A stretch of 30,789 nucleotides of DNA from Candidatus Saccharimonadota bacterium (GTDB taxonomy: Bacteria > Patescibacteriota > Saccharimonadia > Saccharimonadales > JACDFO01), in NCBI GenBank assembly GCA_013815785.1, contig JACDFO010000005.1:1-30789 (forward strand), written 5' to 3'. The notes beneath the pieces are model-generated. The model was not told the DNA's origin and did not search any database. It saw only the letters and a program-made list of their open reading frames with translations. A program made the position numbers and the translations under genes. Below, piece by piece: positions 1-5,899 of the stretch; positions within the stretch are counted from its first letter, which is position 1; the number at the start of each line of letters is the position of its first letter.

Positions 1-10
1 GTATCATCTC

Positions 11-32
11 ATTATATCATATTTGTCAATAT
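11..32. repeat. 22-bp dispersed repeat, copy 1 of 3
   Basis: This AT-rich 22-mer recurs without mismatch at 18508-18529 and 26500-26521. Read leftward it ends in TGATATAAT, an extended -10 box, so here it could drive a leftward gene lying just outside the window. Read rightward it contains TTGTCA (23-28), which sits 17 nt before TAATCT (46-51) and could serve smpB. All three copies lie at gene boundaries. Confidence 0.7.
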
Positions 33-77
33 ATGTCTATGTACATAATCTGTTATTTGAGGTAAACTGTACCCGTT

Positions 78-539
78 ATGGCTAAAAAACAACCAAACCA
101 ACCGAAGTCAATACAAAATCGGCGGGCGCGACACGATTACGCGCTGGACGATAGCATGCTCGTGGGCATTGCATTGACTGGCGGCGAAACTAAATCACTC
201 CGTCGTGGCCAAGGCCATATCAAAGGCGCCTATGTAACTATAAAAGACGGCGAGCTTTGGCTATTCAACGCCACCATTACTGGCGATAACGCAATTCGTA
301 TAGCCGAGGACGAAAAAACCCGCACGCGCAAACTACTTGCCAAGCGCAAAGAAATAGACAAACTCGCCGCTGCCAAACAGCAAGGCCTAACCATCGTACC
401 GCTAGAAATCCTAACCCGCGGCCGCTACATCAAACTCCGCATAGCAGCCGGCCGCGGCCAGCGCAAGTTCGATAAGCGTCAGGCTTTGAAAAAGCGTGAC
501 GAAGAGCGAACTATGCGCGCAGCAGCAAAGCTGCGATAA
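78..539 (+). CDS. smpB: SsrA-binding protein SmpB
   Basis: SmpB binds tmRNA and delivers it to stalled ribosomes for trans-translation. The 153-residue length is normal for the family. The N-terminal half contains the characteristic stretch with IALTGGETKSLRRG (about residues 31-44), followed by GAYVTIKDGELWLFN, and the basic tail KFDKRQALKKRDEERTMRAA (about 130-149) is the part that enters the ribosomal A site. The ATG at 78 has no close Shine-Dalgarno sequence. TAAACT at 63-68 lies 9 nt upstream, so a leaderless or very short leader is possible. No tmRNA gene was found nearby, and the first gene downstream is tRNA-Asn. Identification is confident from the conserved blocks. Confidence 0.95.
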   Translation: MAKKQPNQPKSIQNRRARHDYALDDSMLVGIALTGGETKSLRRGQGHIKGAYVTIKDGELWLFNATITGDNAIRIAEDEKTRTRKLLAKRKEIDKLAAAKQQGLTIVPLEILTRGRYIKLRIAAGRGQRKFDKRQALKKRDEERTMRAAAKLR

Positions 540-623
540 GAAGAAATATGATATTCGAACGGTCAGTGAGAATATATGCCGAACCCATGAAACTAAGTCC
601 TTGAAAAAAATAAGTTTCTTTGC

Positions 624-704
624 GTGAAGCTATACAAGCGCCAGGTACTCAAACAGAAAGATGAACAGCGAAATATCAACCTCGCCCTCAAGCATCGTTC
701 GTAA
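624..704 (+). pseudogene. duplicated smpB C-terminal tail (remnant)
   Basis: A 26-codon open stretch ending in TAA translates to a sequence closely resembling the SmpB basic tail: KLYKRQVLKQKDEQRNINLA against KFDKRQALKKRDEERTMRAA in the intact gene 85 bp upstream. The DNA is only moderately similar, so this is an old copy or a piece of a different smpB allele. There is no upstream domain and no plausible start. It may be the scar of an integration into the 3' end of smpB, a known integration target in other bacteria, or of unequal recombination. The rest of 540-709 holds nothing recognisable. Confidence 0.6.
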
Positions 705-709
705 TCGTA

Positions 710-738
710 TTTACATCTCAAGAAGTTATCTGTAAAAT
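710..738 (+). promoter_or_regulatory. sigma70-type promoter for tRNA-Asn
   Basis: TTTACA at 710-715 and TAAAAT at 733-738 are separated by exactly 17 nt. The predicted start near 745 lies about 100 nt before the tRNA, leaving an unusually long leader. Confidence 0.6.
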
Positions 739-777
739 ACCCTCGTTACCGCTTTGTTTCAAAGGGAAAAGAGCAGC

Positions 778-835
778 CCGCCAAAATGTATTCCATTTTG
801 CCGGCGCGATGAGAAAAACCGCAGGTTTGTCTCAT
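778..835 (+). other. two-hairpin leader of the tRNA-Asn transcript
   Basis: The first hairpin pairs CAAAATG (782-788) with CATTTTG (794-800) around a 5-nt loop and can extend by three pairs past a mismatch. The second pairs ATGAGA (809-814) with TCTCAT (830-835) and AAACC (816-820) with GGTTT (824-828), closing on GCA. Neither is followed by a T-run, so they are not obvious terminators. They could be processing signals or a small RNA; no known family was recognised. Confidence 0.45.
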
Positions 836-844
836 GGTTAATAA

Positions 845-919
845 TCCGGAGTAGCTCAATGGTGGAGCAAGAAGCTGTTAACTTCGAGGCTGTCGGTTCG
901 AATCCGACCTCCGGAGCCA
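845..919 (+). tRNA. tRNA-Asn (anticodon GUU)
   Basis: The acceptor stem TCCGGAG pairs fully with CTCCGGA, the discriminator is G and CCA is encoded (917-919). The D arm is GCTC/GAGC, the anticodon loop CTGTTAA gives GUU, and the T arm carries GGTTCGAATCC. The top pair of the anticodon stem is A/G, a mismatch. The 3' end of this gene is the sequence that recurs through the next 8.4 kb. Confidence 0.95.
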
Positions 920-927
920 AGTAAAGA

Positions 928-952
928 GTCGGGCATTTATGTCCGGCTTTTT
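928..952 (+). terminator. Rho-independent terminator after tRNA-Asn
   Basis: GTCGGGC (928-934) pairs with GTCCGGC (941-947) using two G-U pairs, with a 6-nt loop and a T5 run. Confidence 0.75.
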
Positions 953-975
953 ATTTGGTCTTCAGTGTGCTGAAG

Positions 976-1012
976 TTCGAACCGAAGGTACGGTGTAATG
1001 AGGACGCGCGCA
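976..1012. repeat. 37-nt repeat A (first copy)
   Basis: It begins TTCGAACCG and ends GAGGACGCGCGCA. A second copy at 3642-3678 matches at 32 of 37 positions. Each copy precedes a perfect copy of the tRNA-Asn 3' end (47 nt later here, 2 nt later there), so the two elements travel together. Confidence 0.7.
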
Positions 1013-1058
1013 GGAATTTATTCCGAGCACGCCGGAGTCGAAAAGGACAGAGTCCGCT

Positions 1059-1078
1059 ATCCGACCTCCGGAGCCAAG
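1059..1078 (+). repeat. tRNA-Asn 3'-end repeat (att-like), copy B
   Basis: These 20 bases are identical to 902-921, covering part of the T arm, the 3' acceptor strand, the discriminator, CCA and two flanking bases. No other part of a tRNA is present, so it is not a gene. It looks like an attachment-site duplicate formed by integration at the tRNA. Confidence 0.8.
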
Positions 1079-1084
1079 CATAGG

Positions 1085-1110
1085 CGCTTTGCGATAAGCA
1101 AGGCGTTTTT
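1085..1110 (+). terminator. cassette-boundary terminator
   Basis: CGCTTTGC (1085-1092) pairs with GCAAGGCG (1098-1105), followed by T5. Nearly the same hairpin, with a different loop, lies at 1581-1606, again directly after GAGCCAAGCATA. Confidence 0.8.
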
Positions 1111-1117
1111 GTTTTTC

Positions 1118-1126
1118 TGATATAAT
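1118..1126 (+). promoter_or_regulatory. extended -10 promoter (leaderless)
   Basis: TGATATAAT fits the TGnTATAAT consensus. The ATG at 1134 is 7 nt after the box, where transcription should begin. There is no Shine-Dalgarno sequence. Confidence 0.65.
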
Positions 1127-1133
1127 TTTGACC

Positions 1134-1493
1134 ATGGATAATCAAGATATTAAAGAACCTGTTTATGGCGGCGAAGACGCTCAGTTATTGGGCTATGTGG
1201 GTCATGATTCTGCAGGATGGTATGCTGCGACGCTATTTGGCGTTCCTTTTAGCAGAAAAGATTCTGAAGCAGAAGCACGTGATAAGGTGGAGAATCAGGG
1301 TTTTATGGCACTAACATCACCATGGGAATACTTTAATCCAGATGATGAACAGTGGCATAAATGCGCTATAGTGGACGCGAAGCCAACGCACCTTACGCTC
1401 GCACCTTGGACTGGATCATTTCCGGATCACAGCAAGAAGTTTGAAATTGATAATCCAAACTCTACTCAAATACGCATACAACAGACTTATTAA
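1134..1493 (+). CDS. hypothetical protein, first cassette gene
   Basis: I do not recognise this 119-residue protein. It is soluble and acidic, with no signal peptide or membrane segment, and is rich in aromatic residues (GWYAATLFGVPF, SPWEYFNPDDEQW, LAPWTGSF), suggesting a small compact beta-rich fold. The ATG at 1134 is chosen over the TTG six bases upstream because it sits exactly 7 nt after the extended -10. It is bounded upstream by a tRNA-Asn 3'-end repeat plus terminator and downstream by another repeat plus terminator, so it forms a complete single-gene cassette. Function unknown. Confidence 0.7.
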   Translation: MDNQDIKEPVYGGEDAQLLGYVGHDSAGWYAATLFGVPFSRKDSEAEARDKVENQGFMALTSPWEYFNPDDEQWHKCAIVDAKPTHLTLAPWTGSFPDHSKKFEIDNPNSTQIRIQQTY

Positions 1494-1547
1494 GCAGTAC
1501 TTTGGCGTCTTTCTGTGCGTCGGTAAAATCTGAAACTGAGAAGTTAC

Positions 1548-1579
1548 GAAGTACGTCCACTAAGGGGAGCCAAGCATAA
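1548..1579 (+). repeat. cassette-boundary repeat, copy C
   Basis: The unit reads GAAGTACGTCCACTA, then AGG, then GGAGCCAAGCATAA. Its last part equals the end of tRNA-Asn plus flank (GGAGCCAAG). The first 15 bases recur exactly at 3558-3572, with one change in the last 13 at 3160-3172, and loosely at 7520-7534. Confidence 0.75.
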
Positions 1580-1580
1580 G

Positions 1581-1606
1581 CGCTTTGCATCAAGCAAGGC
1601 GTTTTT
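1581..1606 (+). terminator. cassette-boundary terminator
   Basis: CGCTTTGC (1581-1588), loop ATCAA, GCAAGGCG (1594-1601), then T5. The stem is identical to that at 1085-1105 while the loop differs. Confidence 0.8.
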
Positions 1607-1609
1607 GTT

Positions 1610-1618
1610 TGATATGAT
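1610..1618 (+). promoter_or_regulatory. extended -10 promoter (leaderless)
   Basis: TGATATGAT is followed after 6 nt by the ATG at 1625, with no Shine-Dalgarno sequence. Confidence 0.6.
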
Positions 1619-1624
1619 TAGTTA

Positions 1625-1864
1625 ATGCGTCATTGGCAAGATATCGTATTTGCAGTTGGGTCTTTGGTTTTCAGTATTGCATTGATACCTTCACTGCGAA
1701 GTAAGGATAAACCTGCATTTGCGACGAGTGTAGTCACATTCTTGGTTCTCATAACATTTGCGATTACGTATATGACATTATCTTTTTGGTTCTCAACTGT
1801 AGCAATTGCTATTAATGCGCTCACATGGTTAGTGCTGGCAATCCAAAAGCGTCAGCGATTGTAA
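1625..1864 (+). CDS. small three-helix membrane protein
   Basis: The 79-residue protein has three hydrophobic segments, about residues 6-23, 33-54 and 56-72, joined by the short polar linker RSKDKPAFATS. This size and topology recall half-transporters of the SemiSWEET/PQ-loop type, where a proline-containing linker follows the first helix, but no true PQ motif is present, so that is only a suggestion. It begins directly behind a repeat-terminator-promoter boundary and is probably translated from a leaderless mRNA. The next gene is convergent and ends 36 nt away. Confidence 0.65.
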   Translation: MRHWQDIVFAVGSLVFSIALIPSLRSKDKPAFATSVVTFLVLITFAITYMTLSFWFSTVAIAINALTWLVLAIQKRQRL

Positions 1865-1899
1865 AAATAGTTCTGGGTTAATCTACTTAGGAGAAATTA

Positions 1900-2337
1900 T
1901 TACTTATTTCTTTCAGCCATTATTTTAATTCGCTGTAGAGCTTTGGGATAGTGTGCCTTGAAATATTCTTCCAGTTTTGGCGGAACATCAAATGCAACGG
2001 TTAAGGTTGTAGTGTCGTTTTTCTCTGATAGTGAGTAACTTTCCTCGCCGCCAGTCCACTCCTGCGCGCGTTCCTGTTTTCCGCTACCTTGCGTATCTGC
2101 GCTGTGTCTAAGTAACAAAAACTCACCCTCTATAATCTTTTCAACAAAACTTGTTACACCATAACCGTTTTCAGAAGAGATGTATTGTATTTCATTTCCT
2201 GCTTTCAGTTCACCGACCATGTATGTTCCTGGGTCAATGATACCTGCCCATTCACGAAATGTTTCGTCTTTCCATAGAGTATCCCAAACTCTTCCTTTAA
2301 GGGCGTTTATTTCAACTGAGAATCGCAGTTCTTTCAT
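1900..2337 (-). CDS. SRPBCC/AHSA1-like (START-fold) protein
   Basis: The 145-residue protein has the plan of the AHSA1/START-like superfamily: an N-terminal strand (LRFSVEINALKGRVWDTLWKD), the FREWAG turn region, a central antiparallel sheet (GELKAGNEIQYIS, GVTSFVEKIIEGEFLLLRHS), the TTTLTVAFDVP strand, and a C-terminal amphipathic helix starting near residue 120. These proteins form hydrophobic-ligand pockets, and their substrates are usually unknown. The start is supported by TAAAAT on the minus strand (2349-2344), 6 nt upstream of the ATG, consistent with leaderless expression. It runs against the direction of the neighbouring cassette genes. Confidence 0.75.
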   Translation of the reverse strand: MKELRFSVEINALKGRVWDTLWKDETFREWAGIIDPGTYMVGELKAGNEIQYISSENGYGVTSFVEKIIEGEFLLLRHSADTQGSGKQERAQEWTGGEESYSLSEKNDTTTLTVAFDVPPKLEEYFKAHYPKALQRIKIMAERNK

Positions 2338-2386
2338 AGTTTTATTTTAGCCCACCACCTAGATTTTCACCATCCGTATATTGAGG

Positions 2387-2500
2387 CTATTGGACTGTTT
2401 TATACCGTTTGACAAAACCGTGCCAAGCATCTGGTCGATTTTCATAGCGTGAGGCAACTGCTCCGACACCTTGTTCGAAGACTACGGAATTTAATAAATG
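2387..2500 (-). pseudogene. possible C-terminal gene fragment
   Basis: On the minus strand 37 codons after an in-frame stop read as a plausible protein end (VVFEQGVGAVASRYENRPDA and onward to KRYKTVQ, then stop). There is no start region, so this may be the surviving tail of a deleted gene. The family is not recognised. The bases GCCAAGCAT inside it resemble the boundary repeat but may be chance. Confidence 0.25.
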
Positions 2501-2564
2501 TTAGATTTCATATATTTACATATTGATTAATACGCTAAAGTAAACAACTTAAATGGAGTTATAG

Positions 2565-3128
2565 ATGCCTGAGTATTCTAGCACTGAAGAATTAAGTTTT
2601 AGTTCGCATGAAGTGAGAGAAAGTATGCTTAGGCATCAAGTAATTCGCGCTCGAGTTAAATCAGTGGTTTCTCAGTTTCCGAATAATATTATTGAAAAAA
2701 CTACAATTGATGAAGAGAATTATCCTAGAATACATCATATACTTCGTACGACTACTCCTATGATCAACATAGGTGAAGACGAGGCTCCACTTTTTGCAAG
2801 CGTATTTACTGAAGAATTTTTGAATGGACGCACCAGCACCAAGAAGACAATTTTTAATAAACAGAGAGTGGACGTTGAGTACAGAAAATCGGGGATTTTA
2901 TATAATTTTGGAGTACGTATCTTTTCTACAACGGGGCAAGATACCGGCCATCTAGAACAAATTGACGCAATTACTGGAAAATTTGATAGAGAAAACGAAA
3001 CCTGGGGCGACATCGCTGAGGATCAAGATCGTCTGGAGTACATAGGGAGAGCACTACCGGAACAGTTAACGGAACCATATCAAAATCGGTTCACGGAATT
3101 ATTAAACATAATAGGTGAGAAGCGTTAA
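2565..3128 (+). CDS. hypothetical protein
   Basis: This 187-residue protein is soluble and charged, without signal peptide or membrane segments. Sequence features include an amphipathic N-terminal helix (HEVRESMLRHQVIRARVKSV), a central beta-rich part (KTIFNKQRVDVEYRKSGILY) and an acidic C-terminal third. I recognise no family. Unlike the leaderless neighbours it has a plausible Shine-Dalgarno GGAG about 7 nt before the ATG. A cassette-boundary repeat and terminator follow its stop by about 30 nt. Confidence 0.65.
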   Translation: MPEYSSTEELSFSSHEVRESMLRHQVIRARVKSVVSQFPNNIIEKTTIDEENYPRIHHILRTTTPMINIGEDEAPLFASVFTEEFLNGRTSTKKTIFNKQRVDVEYRKSGILYNFGVRIFSTTGQDTGHLEQIDAITGKFDRENETWGDIAEDQDRLEYIGRALPEQLTEPYQNRFTELLNIIGEKR

Positions 3129-3158
3129 GCTGCTCTGTAATTCTATGTAATTAGTTCT

Positions 3159-3189
3159 AAGTGCGTCCACTAAAGAGAGCCAAGCATAA
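3159..3189 (+). repeat. cassette-boundary repeat, copy D
   Basis: AAGTGCGTCCACTAAAGAG leads into GAGCCAAGCATAA. Compared with copy C it has a few substitutions but keeps the order of parts and the spacing to the following hairpin. Confidence 0.7.
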
Positions 3190-3215
3190 GTATCTTCGCA
3201 AAAAGGTGCTTTTTT
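3190..3215 (+). terminator. cassette-boundary terminator
   Basis: GTATCTT (3190-3196) pairs with AAGGTGC (3203-3209) using G-U pairs, then T6. The stem differs in sequence from the copies at 1085 and 1581 but keeps position and shape, so the structure appears to be maintained. Confidence 0.7.
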
Positions 3216-3263
3216 GTTTTTGCTCATGCTTGCAAAATTAAGCCCAAGTTATAAGCTTGCATT

Positions 3264-3545
3264 ATGGAACTCGACTCAGAAAGAATCGACAAATTTGAAT
3301 CTCTTGCGTTATCAGCGAGAGCCTCATTGCCAATCGAAACTTTTGAAAGTATTGATGAGGCGAAGGATTTCGTTGAGTGGTGCCTCGAAGGCGGGTATAA
3401 CGAAGACGGTATTGAGCAGTGGTGGCTTAGACCTAGGACTCAGCTTAACGGTCATGCGCCAGCAGAAGTGTGGCCAGAACAAGCAGAGCAGGTTATTGGC
3501 TTAGCGGGGTGGATGGTAAATCACAATTTAGAGCATCGGCCATAA
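3264..3545 (+). CDS. hypothetical protein, possible ParS/MbcA-like (DUF2384-type) domain
   Basis: The 93-residue acidic protein carries WWLRPRTQLNGHAPAEVWPE (about 53-72) followed by a short helix, which resembles the toxin-binding end of Xre/ParS-type antitoxins (a tryptophan, then a proline, then LxGxxPxE). The usual N-terminal helix-turn-helix is not obvious, and no RES-type toxin gene lies beside it, so it would be an orphan domain. A TATAAG box lies 8 nt before the ATG. It is flanked by boundary repeats on both sides, making another single-gene cassette. The family call is tentative. Confidence 0.5.
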   Translation: MELDSERIDKFESLALSARASLPIETFESIDEAKDFVEWCLEGGYNEDGIEQWWLRPRTQLNGHAPAEVWPEQAEQVIGLAGWMVNHNLEHRP

Positions 3546-3557
3546 CAGTATGGTTGT

Positions 3558-3572
3558 GAAGTACGTCCACTA
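3558..3572 (+). repeat. cassette-boundary repeat, copy E (left part only)
   Basis: GAAGTACGTCCACTA is identical to 1548-1562, but the GGAGCCAAG part does not follow directly. It reappears 110 bp later at 3688-3696, as if the intervening hairpins and repeat A were inserted into the boundary. Confidence 0.65.
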
Positions 3573-3576
3573 GCGA

Positions 3577-3626
3577 GTGTCAAAGTAAAAGGTCCAGTCG
3601 TAAGATTGGACCTTTTACTTTGACAC
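3577..3626. terminator. very strong bidirectional hairpin
   Basis: A perfect 20-bp inverted repeat (3577-3596 with 3607-3626) extends to 23 bp through GTC/GAT and closes on a 4-nt loop, GTAA. The arms contain AAAAGGTCC/GGACCTTTT, so it could terminate transcription in both directions. It overlaps CCCCGC/GCGGGG (3626-3631, 3635-3640), a second hairpin. Confidence 0.75.
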
Positions 3627-3641
3627 CCCGCAGCGCGGGGT

Positions 3642-3678
3642 TTCGAACCGGAGGTTCGGTGGAGCGAGGACGCGCGCA
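3642..3678. repeat. 37-nt repeat A (second copy)
   Basis: It matches 976-1012 at 32 of 37 positions and is followed almost immediately by another tRNA-Asn 3'-end copy. Confidence 0.7.
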
Positions 3679-3679
3679 C

Positions 3680-3696
3680 CCGACCTCCGGAGCCAA
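3680..3696 (+). repeat. tRNA-Asn 3'-end repeat (att-like), copy at the DNA-modification block
   Basis: These 17 bases are identical to tRNA-Asn positions 904-920. They mark the left edge of the nuclease/methyltransferase block; the right edge is likely the degenerate copy at 7520-7546. Confidence 0.8.
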
Positions 3697-3703
3697 AAGA
3701 ACC

Positions 3704-3739
3704 CTTCGCACAGTTTTGTACTGTATCGAAGAATTTTTT
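3704..3739 (+). terminator. Rho-independent terminator
   Basis: CTTCG (3704-3708) and ACAGT (3710-3714) pair with ACTGT (3720-3724) and CGAAG (3727-3731) around a small internal loop, followed by T6. Confidence 0.65.
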
Positions 3740-3943
3740 AAATTTCCACATCAGTTGACTGCCTTTGAGTCGCAAGTTCGAAAGTACCAGATTCATTAGT
3801 AACCCTTTTTGCTTGATATTTGCATTTTCGAGAAACTTTGGAGCTCCACGATTGAGTTTTACAGATGAGAAACAGTGCCGTAGCATAAGAAACTGTACAA
3901 CAGATTTTATATTGATATGGTTGCGCTTAATAAGATATACGCG
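3740..3943. other. non-coding stretch upstream of the nuclease gene
   Basis: About 200 AT-rich bases. A frame stays open here ahead of the nuclease, but its predicted residues resemble no protein and it lacks a Shine-Dalgarno sequence, so I read it as non-coding. No repeat or RNA motif was recognised. Confidence 0.4.
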
Positions 3944-3973
3944 TTGTTGGTTCCAGAAAGATATGTGTATACT
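3944..3973 (+). promoter_or_regulatory. promoter of the nuclease gene
   Basis: TTGTTG (3944-3949), an 18-nt spacer and TATACT (3968-3973). The ATG at 3981 is 7 nt beyond the -10, again predicting a leaderless mRNA and setting the start codon. Confidence 0.55.
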
Positions 3974-3980
3974 TGCAAGT

Positions 3981-4787
3981 ATGAAGGACGCGGACCAAAG
4001 CATTAAACTTTACAAACAACTCCTGACTTTGTCATCTCATATTAAAGATAATTTTCTAAAGAATGTCCCAACTTTTGAAAATCAACTCTCATACGACGAG
4101 ATAAATAGAGTTTGTTACAAAAAGATGTATGCAGAAATTGCCGATAGGGAAGGCGTGAGGCCCCTGCCTGAGCTCTATGGCGAGATAGACGGTCTGAAGG
4201 AGCTATATTCCAGAGCGAGAAAATATTACTTAACGCCAAGAAATAAGTCCGTAAAAGGACTAGATGTTCAACTGGGTAATAAATTCGATGAAGCGATGAT
4301 AGATTTCTTGAATAAGTTGGGTATAAAAGCCAGTAGAGCAGATACTAAGAACAAAAGATTACCAGATATTATGATATTGGATCGAACTAGAAACATAAAA
4401 GCCTATATAGAAATGAAGTATCATAACGCTCCATTTATGTTAGCCTGGAATCTTTTGGGAAGAGAGCCGTATGAGGGCTCGATAACGATGGATACAAAAA
4501 AACTTGAAAAGCAGTTAATAGAGATCGAATCTGAACTAGAGAGGCCTGTTTATTTTGTTCACTGGGTAGATTTTCCAGACCTAAAAGGAATATTTTTCAA
4601 TACTAACGAGCAAATACGTATGTACCTAGAAGAAGACTCCGAGCAGTTTGTGAGGAAAGACCGAGACGGTGACTTCAAAGAAACGATTTATGCAATAAGA
4701 AAGAAAGTAGGTTATTCAGAGAAATTTTATCCTCCGCTACACGAAATGGGTGATTTTTCAGAATTGTTAAATAATTTAAAAAAATGA
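3981..4787 (+). CDS. PD-(D/E)XK restriction endonuclease-like protein
   Basis: The 268-residue protein carries a clear PD-(D/E)XK nuclease core: a helix with LGNKFDEAMIDFL (about 98-110), then LPDIMIL with the first metal-binding aspartate at D129, then AYIEMKYH with E144 and K146, then the strand PVYFVHWVDF (about 189-198). About 90 helical residues precede the core. The spacing and the neighbouring methyltransferases fit a type II restriction enzyme. The start at 3981 is set by the promoter; the frame is open further upstream but unlikely to be coding. It overlaps the next gene by 4 nt (ATGA), so the two are translationally coupled. Recognition sequence and exact family cannot be read. Confidence 0.75.
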   Translation: MKDADQSIKLYKQLLTLSSHIKDNFLKNVPTFENQLSYDEINRVCYKKMYAEIADREGVRPLPELYGEIDGLKELYSRARKYYLTPRNKSVKGLDVQLGNKFDEAMIDFLNKLGIKASRADTKNKRLPDIMILDRTRNIKAYIEMKYHNAPFMLAWNLLGREPYEGSITMDTKKLEKQLIEIESELERPVYFVHWVDFPDLKGIFFNTNEQIRMYLEEDSEQFVRKDRDGDFKETIYAIRKKVGYSEKFYPPLHEMGDFSELLNNLKK

Positions 4788-5899
4788 AATATTTCTATAT
4801 ATACAGTGCTGGCGGAGGTGCAGGCGACTGGAATGGCGTAAAGAGAGTTTGGAGCCAGTCTATGCCAAGTGAACTTAAGAAGTCGGTACTAATTAAATTT
4901 GGGGACATTTTTTTTAATCATGCGTCTGCAAAGCTGCCGATAAAACCCAAAAACTGGGTGTCTCTAACGAATGCGAGAGACTGGTTGTCAATTTCAGTGA
5001 ATGATCCAACAGTTAAGACAAGTACCGAAATAATCTTAGATAACGGAACGTCCAAATTAATAAACTTTATATCTCATGGGGTGACTAAGGACCCTGTTCG
5101 TATTATCGAAGAGTTCGAGAAAATTATCTATGAATACGATGTGATTAAGAAATACGCAGACGTCATCAAGGTTTCTGGTATCGACTTCGCAGTGTCTATA
5201 GACCTGCCAAATACTTTTAAAATTCGTTCGCAATCAGTGGGCACATCAACAGACTTTTTTAATGTTACTCATTACAGTAAACTTATCGAACTTTGTGCCA
5301 GTTATGCAAATCAGCTATACCAAAGCATTGGGGATGGTGCAGAAAACAGAATTATGCTGACCGTCAATGGGCTTTGGACAAAGAACGAATTATCGAACTA
5401 TTTGTCCAGATTAGACTTTGATCCTAAAAACATAGCAGTAGGCGCATTAACTAAAGCTACTGAGGAAGAGATTCGCTTGGCTGTTAATACGATAAATGAA
5501 GTGATAGGTATAAACAAGATTAACAGAATACACTTTCTCGGATGTGGTGGAATTAAAAAATCGTCCATCATTAAAAATATGGTCAATGGCGATAGAATAT
5601 CTGTTGACAACTCCACGCCAATGAACCGTGCAATCGATGGTAACACTAGTAATACTTCGTACTCGGGTTATTTCGATATGGATAGCCGCAAGCTTTATAG
5701 AATAAATAACTTAACAGCCGCAGCCGTATTATCGATTCATTCAACATCTAGCAATAAATACTTCAGCGACTCCGAAATGGAGGGCATTATCGGCTTAATT
5801 CTTAAGCATCAAAATGGCCAATCCGGTCATGAAACTTATGATGCACGTGCAAAATTGTCATTCCATAATCATTTAGTTTTTGCTAATAACGCAAATTAG
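4784..5899 (+). CDS. tRNA-guanine-transglycosylase-like (TGT/DpdA-type) protein
   Basis: The 371-residue protein resembles the TGT barrel in its second half: NIAVGALTKATEEEI (about 216-230), NRIHFLGCGGI (about 247-257), then NGDRISVDNSTPMNRAIDG (about 268-286). This parallels TGT's GxG, HxLGxG and the segment with the nucleophilic aspartate followed by PxxRxxRxG, placing the candidate nucleophile at D275. ILDNGTSKL (about 84-92) resembles the substrate-pocket DSGG segment, with D86. The C-terminal zinc site of tRNA enzymes (CxCxxC and H) is absent. Such proteins exchange guanine for deazaguanines in tRNA or, for DpdA, in DNA. The location between a nuclease and DNA methyltransferases favours a DNA target, but that is inference. 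It is coupled to the nuclease by overlap and ends directly against the convergent methyltransferase stop. Confidence 0.6.
   Translation: MKYFYIYSAGGGAGDWNGVKRVWSQSMPSELKKSVLIKFGDIFFNHASAKLPIKPKNWVSLTNARDWLSISVNDPTVKTSTEIILDNGTSKLINFISHGVTKDPVRIIEEFEKIIYEYDVIKKYADVIKVSGIDFAVSIDLPNTFKIRSQSVGTSTDFFNVTHYSKLIELCASYANQLYQSIGDGAENRIMLTVNGLWTKNELSNYLSRLDFDPKNIAVGALTKATEEEIRLAVNTINEVIGINKINRIHFLGCGGIKKSSIIKNMVNGDRISVDNSTPMNRAIDGNTSNTSYSGYFDMDSRKLYRINNLTAAAVLSIHSTSSNKYFSDSEMEGIIGLILKHQNGQSGHETYDARAKLSFHNHLVFANNAN

Noticed and set aside
540..844. tmRNA gene next to smpB
   Set aside because: No tRNA-Ala-like ends, tag frame or pseudoknot pattern could be found; only the tail remnant, promoter and hairpins are visible.
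951..1145. Minus-strand open frame through repeat A
   Set aside because: It runs through the repeat, tRNA end copy and a terminator; its residues mirror the same repeat at 3642-3678 and not a protein family.
3214..3504. Open frame overlapping the 93-residue gene in another frame
   Set aside because: It starts in the terminator T-run, lacks a ribosome site, and the overlapping frame at 3264 has the better composition and promoter.
3765..3980. N-terminal extension of the nuclease
   Set aside because: The frame is open, but the predicted residues look non-coding, and promoter elements at 3944-3973 put the start at 3981.
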